This document shows positions 1 to 11,264 of a DNA stretch of 64,000 nucleotides, one piece after another. Position 1 is the first letter of the stretch. Each line of letters opens with the position of its first letter. A program made the translations under genes and the position numbers. The notes below the pieces were generated by a model, which was given only the letters and a program-made list of their open reading frames with translations, was not told the DNA's origin and searched no databases. The DNA is from Adenophora triphylla var. japonica. Taxonomy: Eukaryota > Streptophyta > Magnoliopsida > Asterales > Campanulaceae. The stretch covers positions 328,001-392,000 of the forward strand of contig JAFEMH010000755.1 in the NCBI GenBank assembly GCA_022495995.1, given 5' to 3'.

Positions 1-360
1 ATTAAGGGTCCTCCCGGAAAACAAAGTGTCAACGAAGTAGAATGGCTACGAAGCCGGCATGATGAATTGGCCTTGCTCGATGAGAGAAGGCTCAAAGCCA
101 TGGAGCACACCCGAGCCTACCAGAGGCGAATGGCCGAGCGTTTGATAAGAAAGTCAAAGCTAGAAACATCAAAGAGGGTGACTTAGTGCCGAAAGTAAAG
201 CCCCTACCGTAGACAACCCCGGGAAAATGGGAACCCGTTTGGATCGGCCCTTATGTAGTGCAAGATACTGTCAGGAGGAGCAATGAAGCTTGCGTACTTG
301 GACGGCAATCCCTTTGTCCACCCGAGTCAACGGTGATAAACTCAGAAGATACTATGTCTA
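1..360 (+). pseudogene. Integrase C-terminal tail of Ogre-1 (fragment)
   Basis: Frame 1 reads a segment containing NEVEWLRSRHDELALLDERR, the usual tail of plant Tat-lineage integrases just after the catalytic core. The frame ends at a TAG near 184. A second frame then continues the homology (EPVWIGPYVV near 230) to about 340, so a frameshift separates the two parts. The catalytic core is outside the window. The same stretch is present at 51290-51650 in Ogre-2, which fixes the identification. A run of about 30 A follows at 362. No activity can be expected from this copy. Confidence 0.8.
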
Positions 361-425
361 ATAATAAAAAAAAAAAAAAAAAAAAAAAAAAGAAAAATCT
401 TAGTGCAAAAAGAGTAATACCCAAA

Positions 426-456
426 TAGGCCGAAAAACCCCAAAAAGGGCGGTCTA
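426..456 (+). other. Post-integrase two-tier hairpin, copy 1
   Basis: TAGGCCG (426-432) can pair with CGGTCTA (450-456), giving seven pairs with one G-U. Inside, CCC faces GGG across an A-rich loop. The surrounding block of about 80 bp is duplicated at 528-600 and present once in Ogre-2 (51697-51727) with different but still pairing stem bases. Confidence 0.55.
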
Positions 457-549
457 GGCAAAAAACAGGGTTACACGAAAAAAATATAATAAAAAAAAAT
501 ATATAAAAAGAAAAAAAAACATCTTAGTGCAAAAAAAGAAATACCCAGC

Positions 550-578
550 TAGGGCCGAAAACCCAAAAGGGCGGTCTA
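550..578 (+). other. Post-integrase two-tier hairpin, copy 2
   Basis: Second copy of the linker block. The outer stem pairs 550-557 with 572-578 with one bulged G, and the inner CCC (562-564) faces GGG (569-571) across AAAA. It is followed by GGGTTGCACG as in the other copies. Confidence 0.55.
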
Positions 579-646
579 GGCAAAAACAGGGTTGCACGTA
601 AAAAAAAAAAAAAAAAAAAGACTTAGTTTTGTTAGTTCACCGTAAT

Positions 647-699
647 GAACTACGAAGACCCGAGCCCCTTAGCCTTTCTTGTAAAAGGGGAACGTAGGC
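647..699 (+). other. GAACTACG...ACGTAGG hairpin motif, Ogre-1 linker copy
   Basis: The fixed ends GAACTACG (647-654) and AACGTAGGC (691-699) can form a CTACG/CGTAG outer stem. A variable inner stem CCCCTT/AAGGGG lies between them. It is one of six copies in the window. Confidence 0.5.
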
Positions 700-999
700 A
701 CCATATATGGTTCGGTCTAAACAATAAAAAAGGGCAATAAAGCTTCCATAAAGTGCGTCCTTAGCAATAAATAAAAGGGTATTTCAGTTTTCATAAAACG
801 GGTCCCAAGTAATAAGACATTTGAATTTCCATGAAACATGTCTTGATTAATTTCTAAAATAATATTTCTTGTTCATTACAAGTCAAAAATTTCTTGATGA
901 GTTCAAGCACGGTCTACCTCTTGACTCGCTAACTTGCTAAAAAGATCTAAAATACAATAAAATGCCTAAATAAACTAATGTGTTTGCAAATGGCAATAA

Positions 1000-2523
1000 G
1001 AGGATCTTGAGAAAATACTTGTCGATGGTCATTCGCCGAGTCTTCTTCAGCCTTCTTCCCTTTTCCTCGGCCTCGTCGAGTCTTCTTCCTTTTCTTCTCA
1101 ATAATGTCGGTATCCCTCATCCCGACCTGCTGGTATCCTCACCGGAGCCTCTACCAACCCCGTGTCAATAAGCGCTCTCTATACGAGCACGAGTCCGTAT
1201 CTCCTCCCTCCGAGACTCGGCCAAATGAGCAACCCTCGGACAACCTCTTGTACCGAGCCTCCATGTCCCCGACCAAGTCACCCGATTGGTTATGGCAACT
1301 CGCCTTAGCCTCGGTCTCCTCGTAGTCCTACTCGAGTCGTGGTCACCCAATAAAACTCGGCGTCTATCCTCCAAGATAACCCGAGTCGCTCCCATCTCCC
1401 TCTCGTACCGGTCAAGTAGACAGTGGTCAAGATCGTGCTCTTCCTGCTTCCTAAAGATAGCCCTGGGTGGGAAGCAGTGTATGTCAAGCCCTCGAGAAAA
1501 AGTGAAGCCGGGCCGGGTCCCTCATGTCTAGAGACATCACCTCCATGGTCCGGATGTCCTCCCAGCCACTCAAAGGCTCTGTAAAGCCCCAAACCGCACC
1601 GGATACCAAGCAGTGGTATGTAGAAGGATGACCAGCAGTAATCTGGAACCCTCACAAGCATAAGACTCTGAAATATCCTCCCGGGTCTCGCAACCTCCAA
1701 AGTGTGGTATCCACCAACGGATGTCCGAAGTGGATAGCCTAGCCATCATCAGACCCTGGCTACCACTGTCCCGCCTGCCTAGGTGCGCACCTCTCCGAGA
1801 AATCACCCAAGGGCACCGAGTCGGCAAAGCCCCGTGCAAAGCCCCGAGCCTCTCCCCGCAGCCCACAAAGTCAACACGGCTAGGAACTCCCGGACCTCAT
1901 GAAATGGTCTCCCCGAGCCATCCTGTCGATCCCATGCAAAGTCTCCCCCAAAACCGGTGGGACGATATCCTTCCCGGCCACTGCAGTCTCTGACCATGTC
2001 CAGGAGACCACCGTGACAAATCCCCACGGACTCAGAAGAAATGTACGTAAAAGACGCAAAGGATAAATGCGTCCATAGCCACCATGGTAGCAGCCATAGC
2101 CGGAGATCCAAACCCGCCCGGGATCTCGGAAGGTCAATCTGTCAGAGGCTACCATCATCTCTTCGCCTCTCTCCCAGAGGAATCTGCGCAAAAGATGCAA
2201 GCTTTATCGCCACCGGCACGTCTCCGATCAGCGGAATAGATATAGCCTCGTCCTCGGGACCCCAATCAAGGCTCAAGTCTTCGTGCGTTGGGACGATTTC
2301 GTTGTAAGAAAAGCAAGAAACATGTCTCCGGACGTCCCGTAACTTTGCGCGGCTCTCAACAGTCCCAATCGGGCGGGAGATCCCTCAAATGCCATAAAGA
2401 CTTGATCTTGAAGGAAGAATCAAGCAGCCCCTTGTGATTTTGGAAGTTATGTCTCGCCCAAGATTGAAGACCGGACATAAAATGGTCTCTCTTCCCCCTT
2501 TGTAGTCTAACGGGCCTCTCCAT
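1000..2523 (-). pseudogene. Antisense ORF 1 of Ogre-1, degenerate
   Basis: The likely start is the ATG at 2523-2521, opening MERPVRLQRGKRDHF. Downstream the reading passes through several frames. Recognisable pieces line up with antisense ORF 1 of Ogre-2 (52030-53586): an N-terminal SLWHLRDLPPDW-like stretch equals the second element's SLKELVPDY region, and the C-terminal end is Arg/Lys-rich. The family looks like the plant retroelement-associated domains related to the plant mobile domain (DUF7745-like), but I infer this from pattern only. It is convergent with integrase and separated from it by the A-rich linker. A paired palindrome lies 138 bp upstream of the ATG. Multiple frameshifts make this copy non-coding. 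Confidence 0.55.
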
Positions 2524-2658
2524 CGCAAAAGTGATCAAAGGTGGTGTCTTTAGGTCCAAAATATGCCCCGGGGAACAGTTGAAACAAGTTTGGGTTGAAA
2601 ATAAAATGAAATGGCCAAGCTTTGGTTTTACTCAAAAAATGACCAGTCCAGAACCGTG

Positions 2659-2702
2659 AGCCGCACGGCCTCTTTTTGCCCTCAAGGCCATGCCGCACGG
2701 CT
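2659..2702 (-). promoter_or_regulatory. Paired palindrome upstream of antisense ORF 1 (Ogre-1)
   Basis: Two GCCGCACGGC-type palindromes, with cores CCGCACGG at 2661-2668 and 2693-2700, lie exactly 32 bp apart. The same pair with the same 32-bp spacing lies upstream of the TATA box in the Ogre-1 LTR (7233, 7265). A similar pair lies at 5824/5854 upstream of antisense ORF 2. The role as an antisense promoter element is inferred. Confidence 0.45.
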
Positions 2703-3044
2703 TCATTTGCCTGATGTAAATTGCAAATCTGCAAAGCAACCAAAGTTGCTGCCCAAGGGAGTTTTCACCCCACTTTATCAACCAAAACCCGTACAAAAAC
2801 ATGTCCGTAAGCCACCCAAGCGCTTTATATCATTATATATTATTTTGGCCCAGGTTTCCCCAATTCCAAGCAAAAAAGTCGCCCCGAGGCTCAGATAATA
2901 TGCAAATTGAAAAAGCATAAATTAGAAAAGTAAATAAAGCGTAAATACAATGTCTTCGCCCCACCGGCGTCAAAATAAAGCAAAAAATAAACAAGTTGTG
3001 CATAAAAAGTGTTCATTGTTTGTTTTGTTCCAAATCTACTCTAG
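2703..3044. other. Spacer between the two antisense ORFs of Ogre-1
   Basis: About 340 bp with no supported coding sequence. It is AT-rich, with TATATATT-like runs near 2830. It separates the upstream side of antisense ORF 1 from the C-terminal end of antisense ORF 2. Confidence 0.5.
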
Positions 3045-5677
3045 AGACCCCCTAGGCCTCGAGATTCTTCTTCTTCCTCATCAGCTGCTCGGCTCATAGA
3101 CGCTAGGCTCTCTCATCACGTCCTCCTGGTCGCGCGCATCGGAAAGAGGGATGTTTGTCGTGCTCGTACTCCGCCGAGTTGCTCCAAGATATCGGCATTA
3201 GGACCTCGCCCACGAGGCTGGCGGATGAGTACTCCGAAGCCGAGGAAGAGGATCTTGCGCCCCGACATGCCTCCTTTTGCGCACGAGGCTCCTGCACGCT
3301 TGTTGGCGCTTTAGTAGCGCGAGCCGGCTTCTTGACCAAGGATCGGCACACGTCTTTCCGGCCTGATGCACGCGACCAACCCGTCATAGGTGCGAGTGGA
3401 ACACGAGAAAAGAAAAGAAAATCTCGGAAAATCTCGGAAAAATCTCGAGAGAAATTGCAAAAAACAGAAAATCAAAGCTAAAAAGGGAATAAGACCCTAA
3501 GAGTATACTCACGGTGCTATCATGTGGCGGGGTATGCTTGGGGCTCCCTCGTGTCGAGGACGGGAATCCTCATCCTCCTCGGTACTTTCCGTGTACGACG
3601 TATGAGAGGTGTGCGGGGAGGGATAGGCGGGTCGATGGGCTCATCCTCCCCATATCCACACAGTGACCGCCGGCTTCGTCGGCTTACGTGGCGTCCTCGG
3701 GCGGCCGCTCCACAAACACGGCGTAGGGGTACCCATGTCAAAATACTCCTCCGCGGCTATACCTCCACTGAGTACCTCTCAATCTCATCCGCTGCCGAGT
3801 CCACAGGCTGCGGCATCCGTCTTTGGAGGATCGTGTGGAGTAATGGCGTCGATGGAGGGACATGACCATGCTTTGCCTCGGCGGTCCCCAGGATATATGA
3901 TGTCGCAAGTCAGCCCGGTGAGCCACCTCTCTACGCCTTGTCACCTCAATAGCATCTCCCAGCAAAATCTCCGGATACGCCCCGGGGTAGAAGTCCACTC
4001 CATCCGGTCCATCCTTATTGAGCACGAGGCTTCACCATCTTGTAGTCGAAAGTGATCCGGGTCTTCCCAGTGAACCTATCCCTCACATCTCCCTCCAGGC
4101 GAACCATCGCGGGAAAATGGTGATATCACTCTGCTTTGGTTCCAAGGAAAGAACCCGATCACCTCGCAAAACCAGGCTGCATGTTCAAAAACATCAAAAG
4201 GTCATTTTTCTCATAAGAAGTCTCAAGACGTAAAAGAGAAAAGAGAAGAGAAAGAGAGGCTACCTCGAGGGCAAATGAGAAGCGGTCCATAGAAGCTGAC
4301 TTTGTTTATTTGTACATGTCCGAGAGAGAAGTATAACTCGGCCAATCCGGCCTCTCCCCAAGAGACCGTCCCTATCCCATCCACATCAACCAAAGAGTCA
4401 AGGAGGCAAGTCATGGCTAGCGTCCCGAGAATTAGCAAAGATAGTGGCGCGGCGCATCAACCACACGAAAGCTCTAACCGGTGGTGGCGATCCACGTCAC
4501 TACCGGCCAAAGTCCCGCATGCGGTTACGGGACTGCCACCTCGACATTCCTCGTCTCCATACCCAATCCCTTGGGAATCGGCTCAAATCCAACCAAAGCT
4601 CGGAACTCCTCGGGCGTAATGTGGTCTCTCAAGTCACGGGCCTCCCGGTGAAGCTGCGAGCCCGATGTCAGTAAAATCGGCGGGAGTCACGGTAAGCTCT
4701 CCCCGGCTCGGTGGAAACTATGAGTAGAGTCCCACCAAAACTCGAAGAGCCCGAACCAGGCCCTTGCTCTTTGAGGTGATGTGAATCCCCGTGCCGATGG
4801 CCTCCTTGGCTTAGCGTCCGAGACCGGTAGCCCTCACACCAACTCTTTAGGGTTCACCCCATTCTTCTCAAAATCCGGCATCCTCTCGCCAAAGATTCAC
4901 TGCTATCTCGAGATGGTCCCCTAGACTTGTTCTCCTGTAGACAAGCACATCAAAAGAAGTGTCGAGTCCTTCATCTCATTTCAAAAGCATGCATATAGTC
5001 ACAAAAGTGCACATATTTTTTCAAAAGAAAAGCATTCATACAAGTCTTTTTAGCATCTTTTGCATCAAAAACGTGACTTTCATCATTTGAAACACGTCAT
5101 TTTAAGCACGTTGCTTTCCTAAGGCACAAAATCATAATTTTCACAATTCTTTGCACATAAGCATTATTTTTCAAATAAAATGGCATGCATGAATCATTTT
5201 TCATCTTCCAAAATCATGTTTTCTCATTGAAAATCGGAATTTTGACCTAGTTCTAGCACAAGGCAAGAACTCCGGCTCATATTTAGACAATTCTCATTCT
5301 TACTTCATGTGCGAGAGAAAAGTGAGTCATTCTCATAATTTTCATCAAATAAATTGCACATGCATATTCTTAGCCTCATAGGTTGTTCATGCATCTCAAA
5401 ATCATTCAAAAATCCTAAGAAAATCCTAGAAAATTCCTAAGTTCGGGTTAAGCCCTAAATTATTCAAAAATCAAGCAAAATCATCGGATTTGAGCCAAAT
5501 AAGAACGCTTACCCCAACCGATCGCGGGTTCGTCGATTTGTGCTCCCTCCTTCCCGGATAGAGCTCCGATGGAGGCGTGAGAAAGTCATACCTCCTATCC
5601 GTCCGGACAAGCTCCTTCCTCTTCCTTTGAGCGGCCGCGAAGACATTCCTCCTTGCTTGTCTTGGTGCCGGATCCAT
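3045..5677 (-). pseudogene. Antisense ORF 2 of Ogre-1 (plant mobile domain-like), with introns, degenerate
   Basis: Exon 1 starts at the ATG at 5677 (MDPAPRQARRN...) and ends at about 5510 at a donor GGG|GTAAGC in phase 0. A T-rich intron (on the minus strand) follows to an acceptor CTACAG at 4936-4935. Exon 2 contains a WREDAG stretch matching Ogre-2 exon 2 and, near 4360-4290, SWGEAGLAELYFSL, typical of plant mobile domain proteins (usual form YDWG.AAL..LY..L). After FALE an 87-bp GT-AG intron (4177-4263) precedes the next exon; Ogre-2 has an 86-bp intron at the same residues. The C-terminal region to about 3045 is Ser/Glu-rich. Internal stops and frameshifts break this copy. The domain family is found in MULE transposases and host genes; its role in retroelements is unknown. 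Confidence 0.6.
4177..4263 (-). other. Conserved intron in antisense ORF 2 (Ogre-1)
   Basis: The donor is CTCGAG|GTAGCC at 4264/4263 and the acceptor is ACATGCAG at 4180-4177. The interior is pyrimidine-rich on the minus strand. Length and position after the residues FALE match the 86-bp intron of Ogre-2 at 55338-55423. Confidence 0.6.
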
Positions 5678-5823
5678 CTCAAATCAAGGGAAGCAAGGAA
5701 TTCAAAGAATTTCGAAATTCTTTCTTCTCTCCTCTCTATCTCTCTCTCGGTGAATGGGCGGCAACAATTCCCAATAGCCCGTTCAAATCTGTTTTAAATA
5801 ATCTGTAAAAATCAGGTTTCCAG

Positions 5824-5861
5824 CCGTACGGCTTCTTTTTCCTTCCTCTCATGCCGGGCGG
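5824..5861 (-). promoter_or_regulatory. Paired palindrome upstream of antisense ORF 2 (Ogre-1)
   Basis: CCGTACGG (5824-5831) and CCGGGCGG (5854-5861) are 30 bp apart, resembling the pairs at 2661/2693 and in the LTR. On the minus strand a TATTTAAAA stretch lies just downstream (near 5800-5793), and the ATG at 5677 follows. Confidence 0.4.
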
Positions 5862-6142
5862 CCTCTTTCGCTCTGAGCAAAAATTACGATTTTGCCCTTG
5901 GACTTTCCACTTGGGCCTCCAATCCTCGTTATCCTCAACCTGAGATAACACCCTCTTCGAAGATATCCCTTATCTCCTAAGCAATCAAGCTCTATTCCCA
6001 GTCACCTCCGTTAATTTCGTTATAACGGGATAACGTTAGGTGACAACCTCCGAATTGTCGAGTTCTTCTTAACTTAAGCTACCTCTCTGTCATGAATAGT
6101 GATGTATGCTTAAGTCATTCAAACTTTGGCAACCCATATCTA

Positions 6143-6420
6143 CGATTCGAAAGAGATTGAGACGTATGCTCAAGTCATTGGCAACCCATATCTACGATTC
6201 GAAAGAGATTGAGACGTATGCTCAAGTCATTGGCAACCCATATCTCGATTCGAAAGAGATTGAGACGTATGCTTAAATCATTCTAGCTTTGGCAACCCAT
6301 ATCTACGATTCGAAAGAGATTGAGACGTATGCTCAAGTTTTTCAAACTTTAGCAACCCATATCTACGATTCGAAAGAGATTGAGACGTATGCTCAAGTTC
6401 ACCAAACTCTAGCTACCTCT
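6143..6420 (+). repeat. Tandem repeat, 51-60 bp unit, five main copies
   Basis: The block CGATTCGAAAGAGATTGAGA starts at 6143, 6195, 6246, 6306 and 6366. Each is followed by CGTATGCTCAAG and, in most units, GGCAACCCATATCTA. Diverged units flank the array on both sides (6070 and 6410). It occupies the same place as the 72-bp array of Ogre-2, but the sequence is unrelated. Confidence 0.9.
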
Positions 6421-6454
6421 ATCCACTCGATAGTGACGTAAGCTCTAGTTTCAA

Positions 6455-6540
6455 TTAGGTGACATCCTCCGGTAATTGTCAATCGGGTGACATCCTCCGG
6501 TAATTGTCAATCGTGTGACGGCCTCCATTAATTGTCAAAA
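6455..6540 (+). repeat. Tandem repeat, about 30 bp unit, three copies
   Basis: GGTGACATCCTCCGGTAATT recurs at about 6458 and 6488, and a diverged third copy starts at about 6516. A further relic is at 6038. It lies directly after the 51-60 bp array. Confidence 0.85.
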
Positions 6541-6584
6541 TCTCAAGAATCCTAGACATCGTTCCTAACTATCTAGTGATGCTT

Positions 6585-6627
6585 GAACTACGATCAAGGC
6601 TTGATTCCTCCGGATACGTAGGTAGCC
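6585..6627 (+). other. GAACTACG...ACGTAGG hairpin motif, Ogre-1 copy 2
   Basis: GAACTACG (6585-6592) and ATACGTAGGTAGCC (6614-6627) flank GGCTTGATTCC and a small TCC/GGA stem. It is the first of two copies before the 3' LTR. Confidence 0.55.
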
Positions 6628-6838
6628 ATTTATAAAAGGTCCAGCCATCCGACCACTTCGGTCACCACTGTTCCTTCGTCGCTCCTCGGTGATGAAGTAA
6701 TCCCTCATAGAGACCACCTTGGTCACTTCTAGCATATCCCCGGTAGGATCAATTGCTTGACCTCCTAGGTCATTTTCTATTTTCCCCAAAGAAGAGACCC
6801 GAGTTTTCTCTTCTCCCTTCCTCGGCGGATCTTATTCC

Positions 6839-6879
6839 GAACTACGGCTGGCTTGATTCCTCCGGATACGTAGGTAGCC
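6839..6879 (+). other. GAACTACG...ACGTAGG hairpin motif, Ogre-1 copy 3
   Basis: Same motif as 6585-6627, ending 120 bp before the 3' LTR. In Ogre-2 the matching copy ends 107 bp before its LTR. Confidence 0.55.
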
Positions 6880-6987
6880 TTCCAAAAGGTTCGGCCGCTC
6901 GGCCGTCTCGGTCATCTAATCCGTCTCGGCATTCGCCGGATCGAATCCTTTTCTATCGACAACCCCACTTGCCTTGCAAGTGACGTT

Positions 6988-6999
6988 GCCGAGGGCTTC
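6988..6999 (+). other. Polypurine tract of Ogre-1
   Basis: GCCGAGGGCTTC directly precedes the LTR start TGTAAGTACC. Ogre-2 has a GAGGGGCTAC version in the same place. This is the expected plus-strand priming site. Confidence 0.7.
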
Positions 7000-8597
7000 T
7001 GTAAGTACCCAAATCGGCTCATGCCTTAGGTTAATTTTCCCGACAATTTCGGTAAGTTTTCCAGTAATTCCCAGACCTTCCCGGCGTTAGGAAACATTCG
7101 GGCTGTTTTTATTAAATAAGGGCTGAAGAGGATCCTTCCTAATTAAGAAACACGTTTTTCTTAATTAGGAAGGAGGTTCTAGAATTTGCCACCTTGCATG
7201 GTTCTAGAATCTTTGAGTCATTCGGGATAAGCCCGCACGGCCGCATTAGCTCATTTGCTCTTAGCCGCACGGCTTCATTCACCTTATCCAGATTACCTAT
7301 AAATAGAGGCCTCCTCTACCCATTTCAACACACACAATAGAGGCACAAAATACACAATACACTTATAAACACTCCCAAGACGTGAAGAATATTGGTGCAA
7401 GCTCAAGAAGGTGAAGAAGGAAGGCCAAGAAGCTACCTCCCTCCTCCTTGAAGACCCAAGACCAACCTCTCCTCCTAGCTCCGTTCGAAGAAGCAAAGGA
7501 AGCAATTGGTAACCTCGCACGCCCTAACCTTGCTTTTAATTGATATACTTGCTCATTGCATTCATATATCTTGCTTGGGACTTGGCATTTATTCATAAAG
7601 ATCACATCTTTATCACCCACTTTCCCTTTTGCATGCATTAAGACCTCATTTGTCATAAAAATGTAGTCTTTTTCATAAAGGTGCATCCTTTGCACCTAAA
7701 ACCCCTATTTTCAAATAAAAATGTCATTTTTATGCATCATTTGCACATAAAAATCCAATCTTTTCAATAAAAATGCATCCTTTGCATTCAAAAACCTTTT
7801 CCAATGCATCATTTGCATAAAAATCCTATCTTTACGCATCACTTGCATAAAGATCATTTCTTTCAATCAAAAAGCATCATTTGCTAAAACCAAAAATGTC
7901 ATCTTTTCATTAAAGAGTCATTTTTCATCATGCATTTCCCCTTTCCCCCAACCTTGGAACGGACCGGTGTAAAAGATTCTATCTTTACATCGTTCCTTCC
8001 ATTAAAGGTTCACGATTTCTTTGGAAAGGGATAACCTTGAACCCTATATCTCCGATTATCGCTTAAGAAAGAGTATGAAGCCTCTATACGAGCTCGACCG
8101 TCTTAAAGCGTAGGATTGATGGGCTAAGGACCCTCCTTTTCTAAAGAACCTCATCTTTGACCAAAGAGAGTCATTCTCTCGATCACGCAAGTCCCGAGGG
8201 TCCCGAGGTTAAAATGCGATGATCACAAGTCATAAGATGAGGACGGGATCATAATCCCAAATACATAAAATTCCAAGGAATCCCGAGCGACAACCAACAA
8301 ATGGTTTGTACGTCAGGAAGACAACTTGGGACATTCCCCCCTTTTTCTCAAACACATGCACACAAGAAAGCACGCAAGCAAGCACGATTACTGAAATCTT
8401 GGGAGACTTGCTCCGGCAAGGCACTTTGGGTGAACGCCAAACGTTCTTCCCAAGGGGTAACTTAACCTCCGAACCCAAGTAAAAACCTTTTTTTCAAAGT
8501 TTTGAGGTAATCAAAATGGCGTGGCGACTCCGTTTTTCAAATAACTCGGATGTCTTCAAACTCGCGTGAATCCACAAAATTTGGGCACACATTCACA
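7000..8597 (+). repeat. 3' LTR of Ogre-1 (1598 bp)
   Basis: The LTR starts TGTAAGTACC after the polypurine tract and ends CACATTCACA. Two CCGCACGG palindromes (7233-7240 and 7265-7272) stand upstream of a TATA box TATAAATA (7298-7305). A stretch GTGGCGACTCCG at 8521-8532 copies the first part of the Ogre primer binding site inside the LTR. The flank after 8597 is in-frame RNase H sequence of Tat-1. Start and end were placed by comparison with the Ogre-2 LTRs. Confidence 0.85.
7298..7305 (+). promoter_or_regulatory. TATA box of the Ogre-1 LTR
   Basis: TATAAATA, 26 bp downstream of the second CCGCACGG palindrome, in the position expected for U3/R. Confidence 0.7.
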
Positions 8598-9530
8598 AGT
8601 ATAACACCCAAGATCCCACCCTTGCCAAATATAGGGACCTTGTCCTAGACATGACGAAGAAGATGGAATTTTTCGAACTCAAGCAAATAGGCAGGGAAGA
8701 TAACCAAGTCGCAGACGTTCTATCTTAACTAGCAACCATGGATGTGTCTACATCTAAGACCAGTCCATATGTAGTTTATACTGAGGAACCTGCGTATAAA
8801 AGACTACAAGTCATGCTCCTAAATGAAGAGGAGAGATGTTGGATTGATGACTACGTTGAATACATTGAGAAGGAGAAACTCCCAGAAGATGAGGCCCAAG
8901 CTAAGCTTATCAAGAAGAGGTCCCCAAGGTTCGTTGTGATGTGTGGAGTCCTCTACCGAAGATCTTTCACGAAGCCCCTGCTAAGGTGTGTCTATCCCAA
9001 GGAAATTGAGAACCTCTTGGCAGAAGTACATGAAGGTGTTTACGGCGGACACCCGGGGGCCAGAACCTTAGCTGACAAGATCATATCGCTAGGTTACTAT
9101 TGGCCAAACCTGAGGGAGGACGCGCACGCCTATGTTAGAAAATGTGACAAGTGCCAAAGATTCTCTGACATTCCTAGACTACCGGCAGTTGAGCAAACAC
9201 TTGTGATACCTACGTGGCCATTTGATATGTGGGGAATCGACATCATCGGACCCTTCTCTCCCGCCCGTGGTAATTGCAAGTACGTCATCGTAGCTGTTGA
9301 TTATTTCTCCAAGTGGATAGAAGCAAAAGCATTGGCCAAGATAACAGAGGAGAACGCAATCAACTTCGTCCACGAATACATCTGGTGTCGATTTGGCCTC
9401 CCCCATACAATTGTCTCTGATCATGGACTACAATTCTCTACGGCATTTACAACAGAATTGGGAAGAGTCAAAGTCTTCCATGCAAAATCCTCAGTTAGCA
9501 GACCCCAAGGCAACGATCAAGCAGAAATAT
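8598..9530 (+). pseudogene. RNase H end and integrase of Tat-1, C-terminally cut
   Basis: 8598-8728 reads the end of RNase H (FFELKQIGREDNQVADVLS) and meets a TAA. The ATG at 8738 opens a continuous frame. Counted from it, the zinc-binding HHCC set is H98, H105, C136 and C139. The catalytic triad is D168 (WGIDIIGPF), D228 (IVSDHG) and E263 (GNDQAEI), with the usual 35 residues between D228 and E263. The core residues are therefore intact. After about residue 268 the homology stops: the remaining core helix and the whole C-terminal domain are missing and the frame runs into noncoding sequence. The product would be inactive. It is convergent with the antisense gene. Confidence 0.85.
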
Positions 9531-10560
9531 CACCATATAAACGGGGACGAGGGACACTCCTCGACTTCCCCTGTACAAACCTGGTGCCTATGCCTAGCAT
9601 ACAAACAAACACAAGCAATTCATTTAAACAATATGAATTAAAACAAAAAGGATTTTTTCATTGATGATTCAAAGGAAAAATACAAGTCCTAACGGCTATT
9701 ACAAAGGAAAAAAGGAAAGAAAAATCCTAAGATTGCTGACCATCATTAAAAGGCTCTTCAAGCCATTCCTCTGTGATAGTGCCGGGGGGAGAAAGAACAG
9801 TTTGATCAGTTTGAGCATCAGTCTTCTCGGCCTCTCCTCCCCCGACCTCGGCTTCCATGTCCTCGGGCTCTCCCTCGTCCTGAATCGCCTCCACCAAGGC
9901 TTTGATGTTGCCGGGGACGACAGAGGCTGGCTCCCACACTGCTCAGCCTGCTTGGGCATCTTTCTCGGCCATGATTTCCAAGTTATACTCAGAAAATGGA
10001 ATCAGGTGATGAAGAGCCCTAGCTTCCTAGTCATACTGATCTCGGTAAATCAGCTGAGCAATCTTATTGATATCCAAGCCAGTGGTGGGGTCGGCCAGGA
10101 GACGGCGAGCAAGATGGAGGTAGCCGTCCTCGAACATGGTGGCAGTCTTCTCATCCACCGCGTCCTGGAAGGCTTGGATCTCCTTGAAGCGGGTCACAAC
10201 CGCTTCCTCCCTGGTGACAAGGGTAGTTTCATAACCTCGACACTTGGCTTCGGCTTTCTCGGCCCTCACTTGGACCTCGGCCTTGGCGTTCCTTGCCTCA
10301 GTAAGCTCAGCCTCCTTCAGCCGGAGACTCTCCTCGGCTTGAGCACGAGCTTCTTGTGCCTGCTTCCGGGCTTCCTCGGCCCTCTTCACTTCCTCCTCGA
10401 CCTTGGCCTGAGCAGCCTCTAGGTCGGCATTCTTGGCCTTCAAGAGCTCGGCCAGGTTAGCCTTCTCGGCCTCGCCCTTTTCTTGGGCCGTCCTGGCTTC
10501 GTTCAGCAGCCTGGCATTGTTTTTGGCCAGAACATTCTCGTAAGCCGTGACCGAGGCAAG

Positions 10561-10639
10561 CTGCAAGGAAAATCAATGTTAAGCATCTCCAAGTACAAAA
10601 TTACGAGATCAGTAAACATTAAAGATACGAGAAGACTAC
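10561..10639 (-). other. Intron 4 of the Tat-1 antisense gene (79 bp)
   Basis: The donor is CCGAG|GTAGTC and the acceptor CCTTGCAG. It is phase 0 and joins ...LLIAE to LASVTAYEN in frame. Confidence 0.7.
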
Positions 10640-11264
10640 CTCGGCAATTAAAAGTCCTTTACGACATAGCAAGTTCTCTTGGCTAGGCTTCTCTTTGACA
10701 AGAGTCTCATAAGCCTCCTCGTCCATGGCTCTCTGGACAGGAACTCGGCCCAATCTCACTAAGGGTCCCTTCCTGTTTTGAAGAGGAATGCCCCTCAGAC
10801 GTGGAACATTGGCAGCCATGCGCTGAGCCAGCTCATCGGCCTCCTCAAAGGTTTTGACGGTTTGGATGGTGAGGACGGGAGGATCCTGGGGATTGGAAGT
10901 CTCACCAACGGTTGCCGCTTAGCGGCATGCTCCTCGGTGCTAGCAGCCTGAGCCCTCTTGGAGCCAGAACGTCTGGTGACGAGGTCAGTCTCCACCACCT
11001 CGACATCAACTTGGGGGCTATGCCCCTCGGCAGTTGATGGGTTAGCTCGTTCCTCGGACGCCACATCCTCTGCATTGACTTCCTCGTGCAACTTGAGGGG
11101 AAGGGGATGGTCACCCTGAGCACTCAGTATAAGGTTGCGGGCATTGGCATCCTCCTTTCTCTCCGTCAAGCCTGACTTCTTGACTTGACGTCTCTTCTGC
11201 TTAACCAGCTCCATGGGACTTAATCTCCTCATGGCAAATTCGGCTTCTTGCTCGGGGGTCAAAT

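Larger units (their letters stand above)
1..8597 (+). mobile_element. Ogre-1: Tat/Ogre-type Ty3/gypsy element, 3' part only
   Basis: The 5' part lies left of the window. In order it holds the integrase C-terminal end, an A-rich linker with hairpins, two minus-strand ORF regions (about 1000-2523 and 3045-5677), a tandem-repeat zone (6143-6540), a polypurine tract and a 3' LTR (7000-8597). The order matches Ogre-2 at 42069-60986 block by block, which is the main support for treating it as one element. The right flank (8598 onward) is the RNase H region of another Tat element, so Ogre-1 inserted into that element. The target duplication cannot be checked because the left end is missing. Confidence 0.85.

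Noticed and set aside
9661..10422. 253-aa plus-strand ORF
   Set aside because: Lies opposite the coiled-coil exon of the antisense gene; Leu/Gly-rich mirror of an Ala/Glu-rich frame, without a domain.
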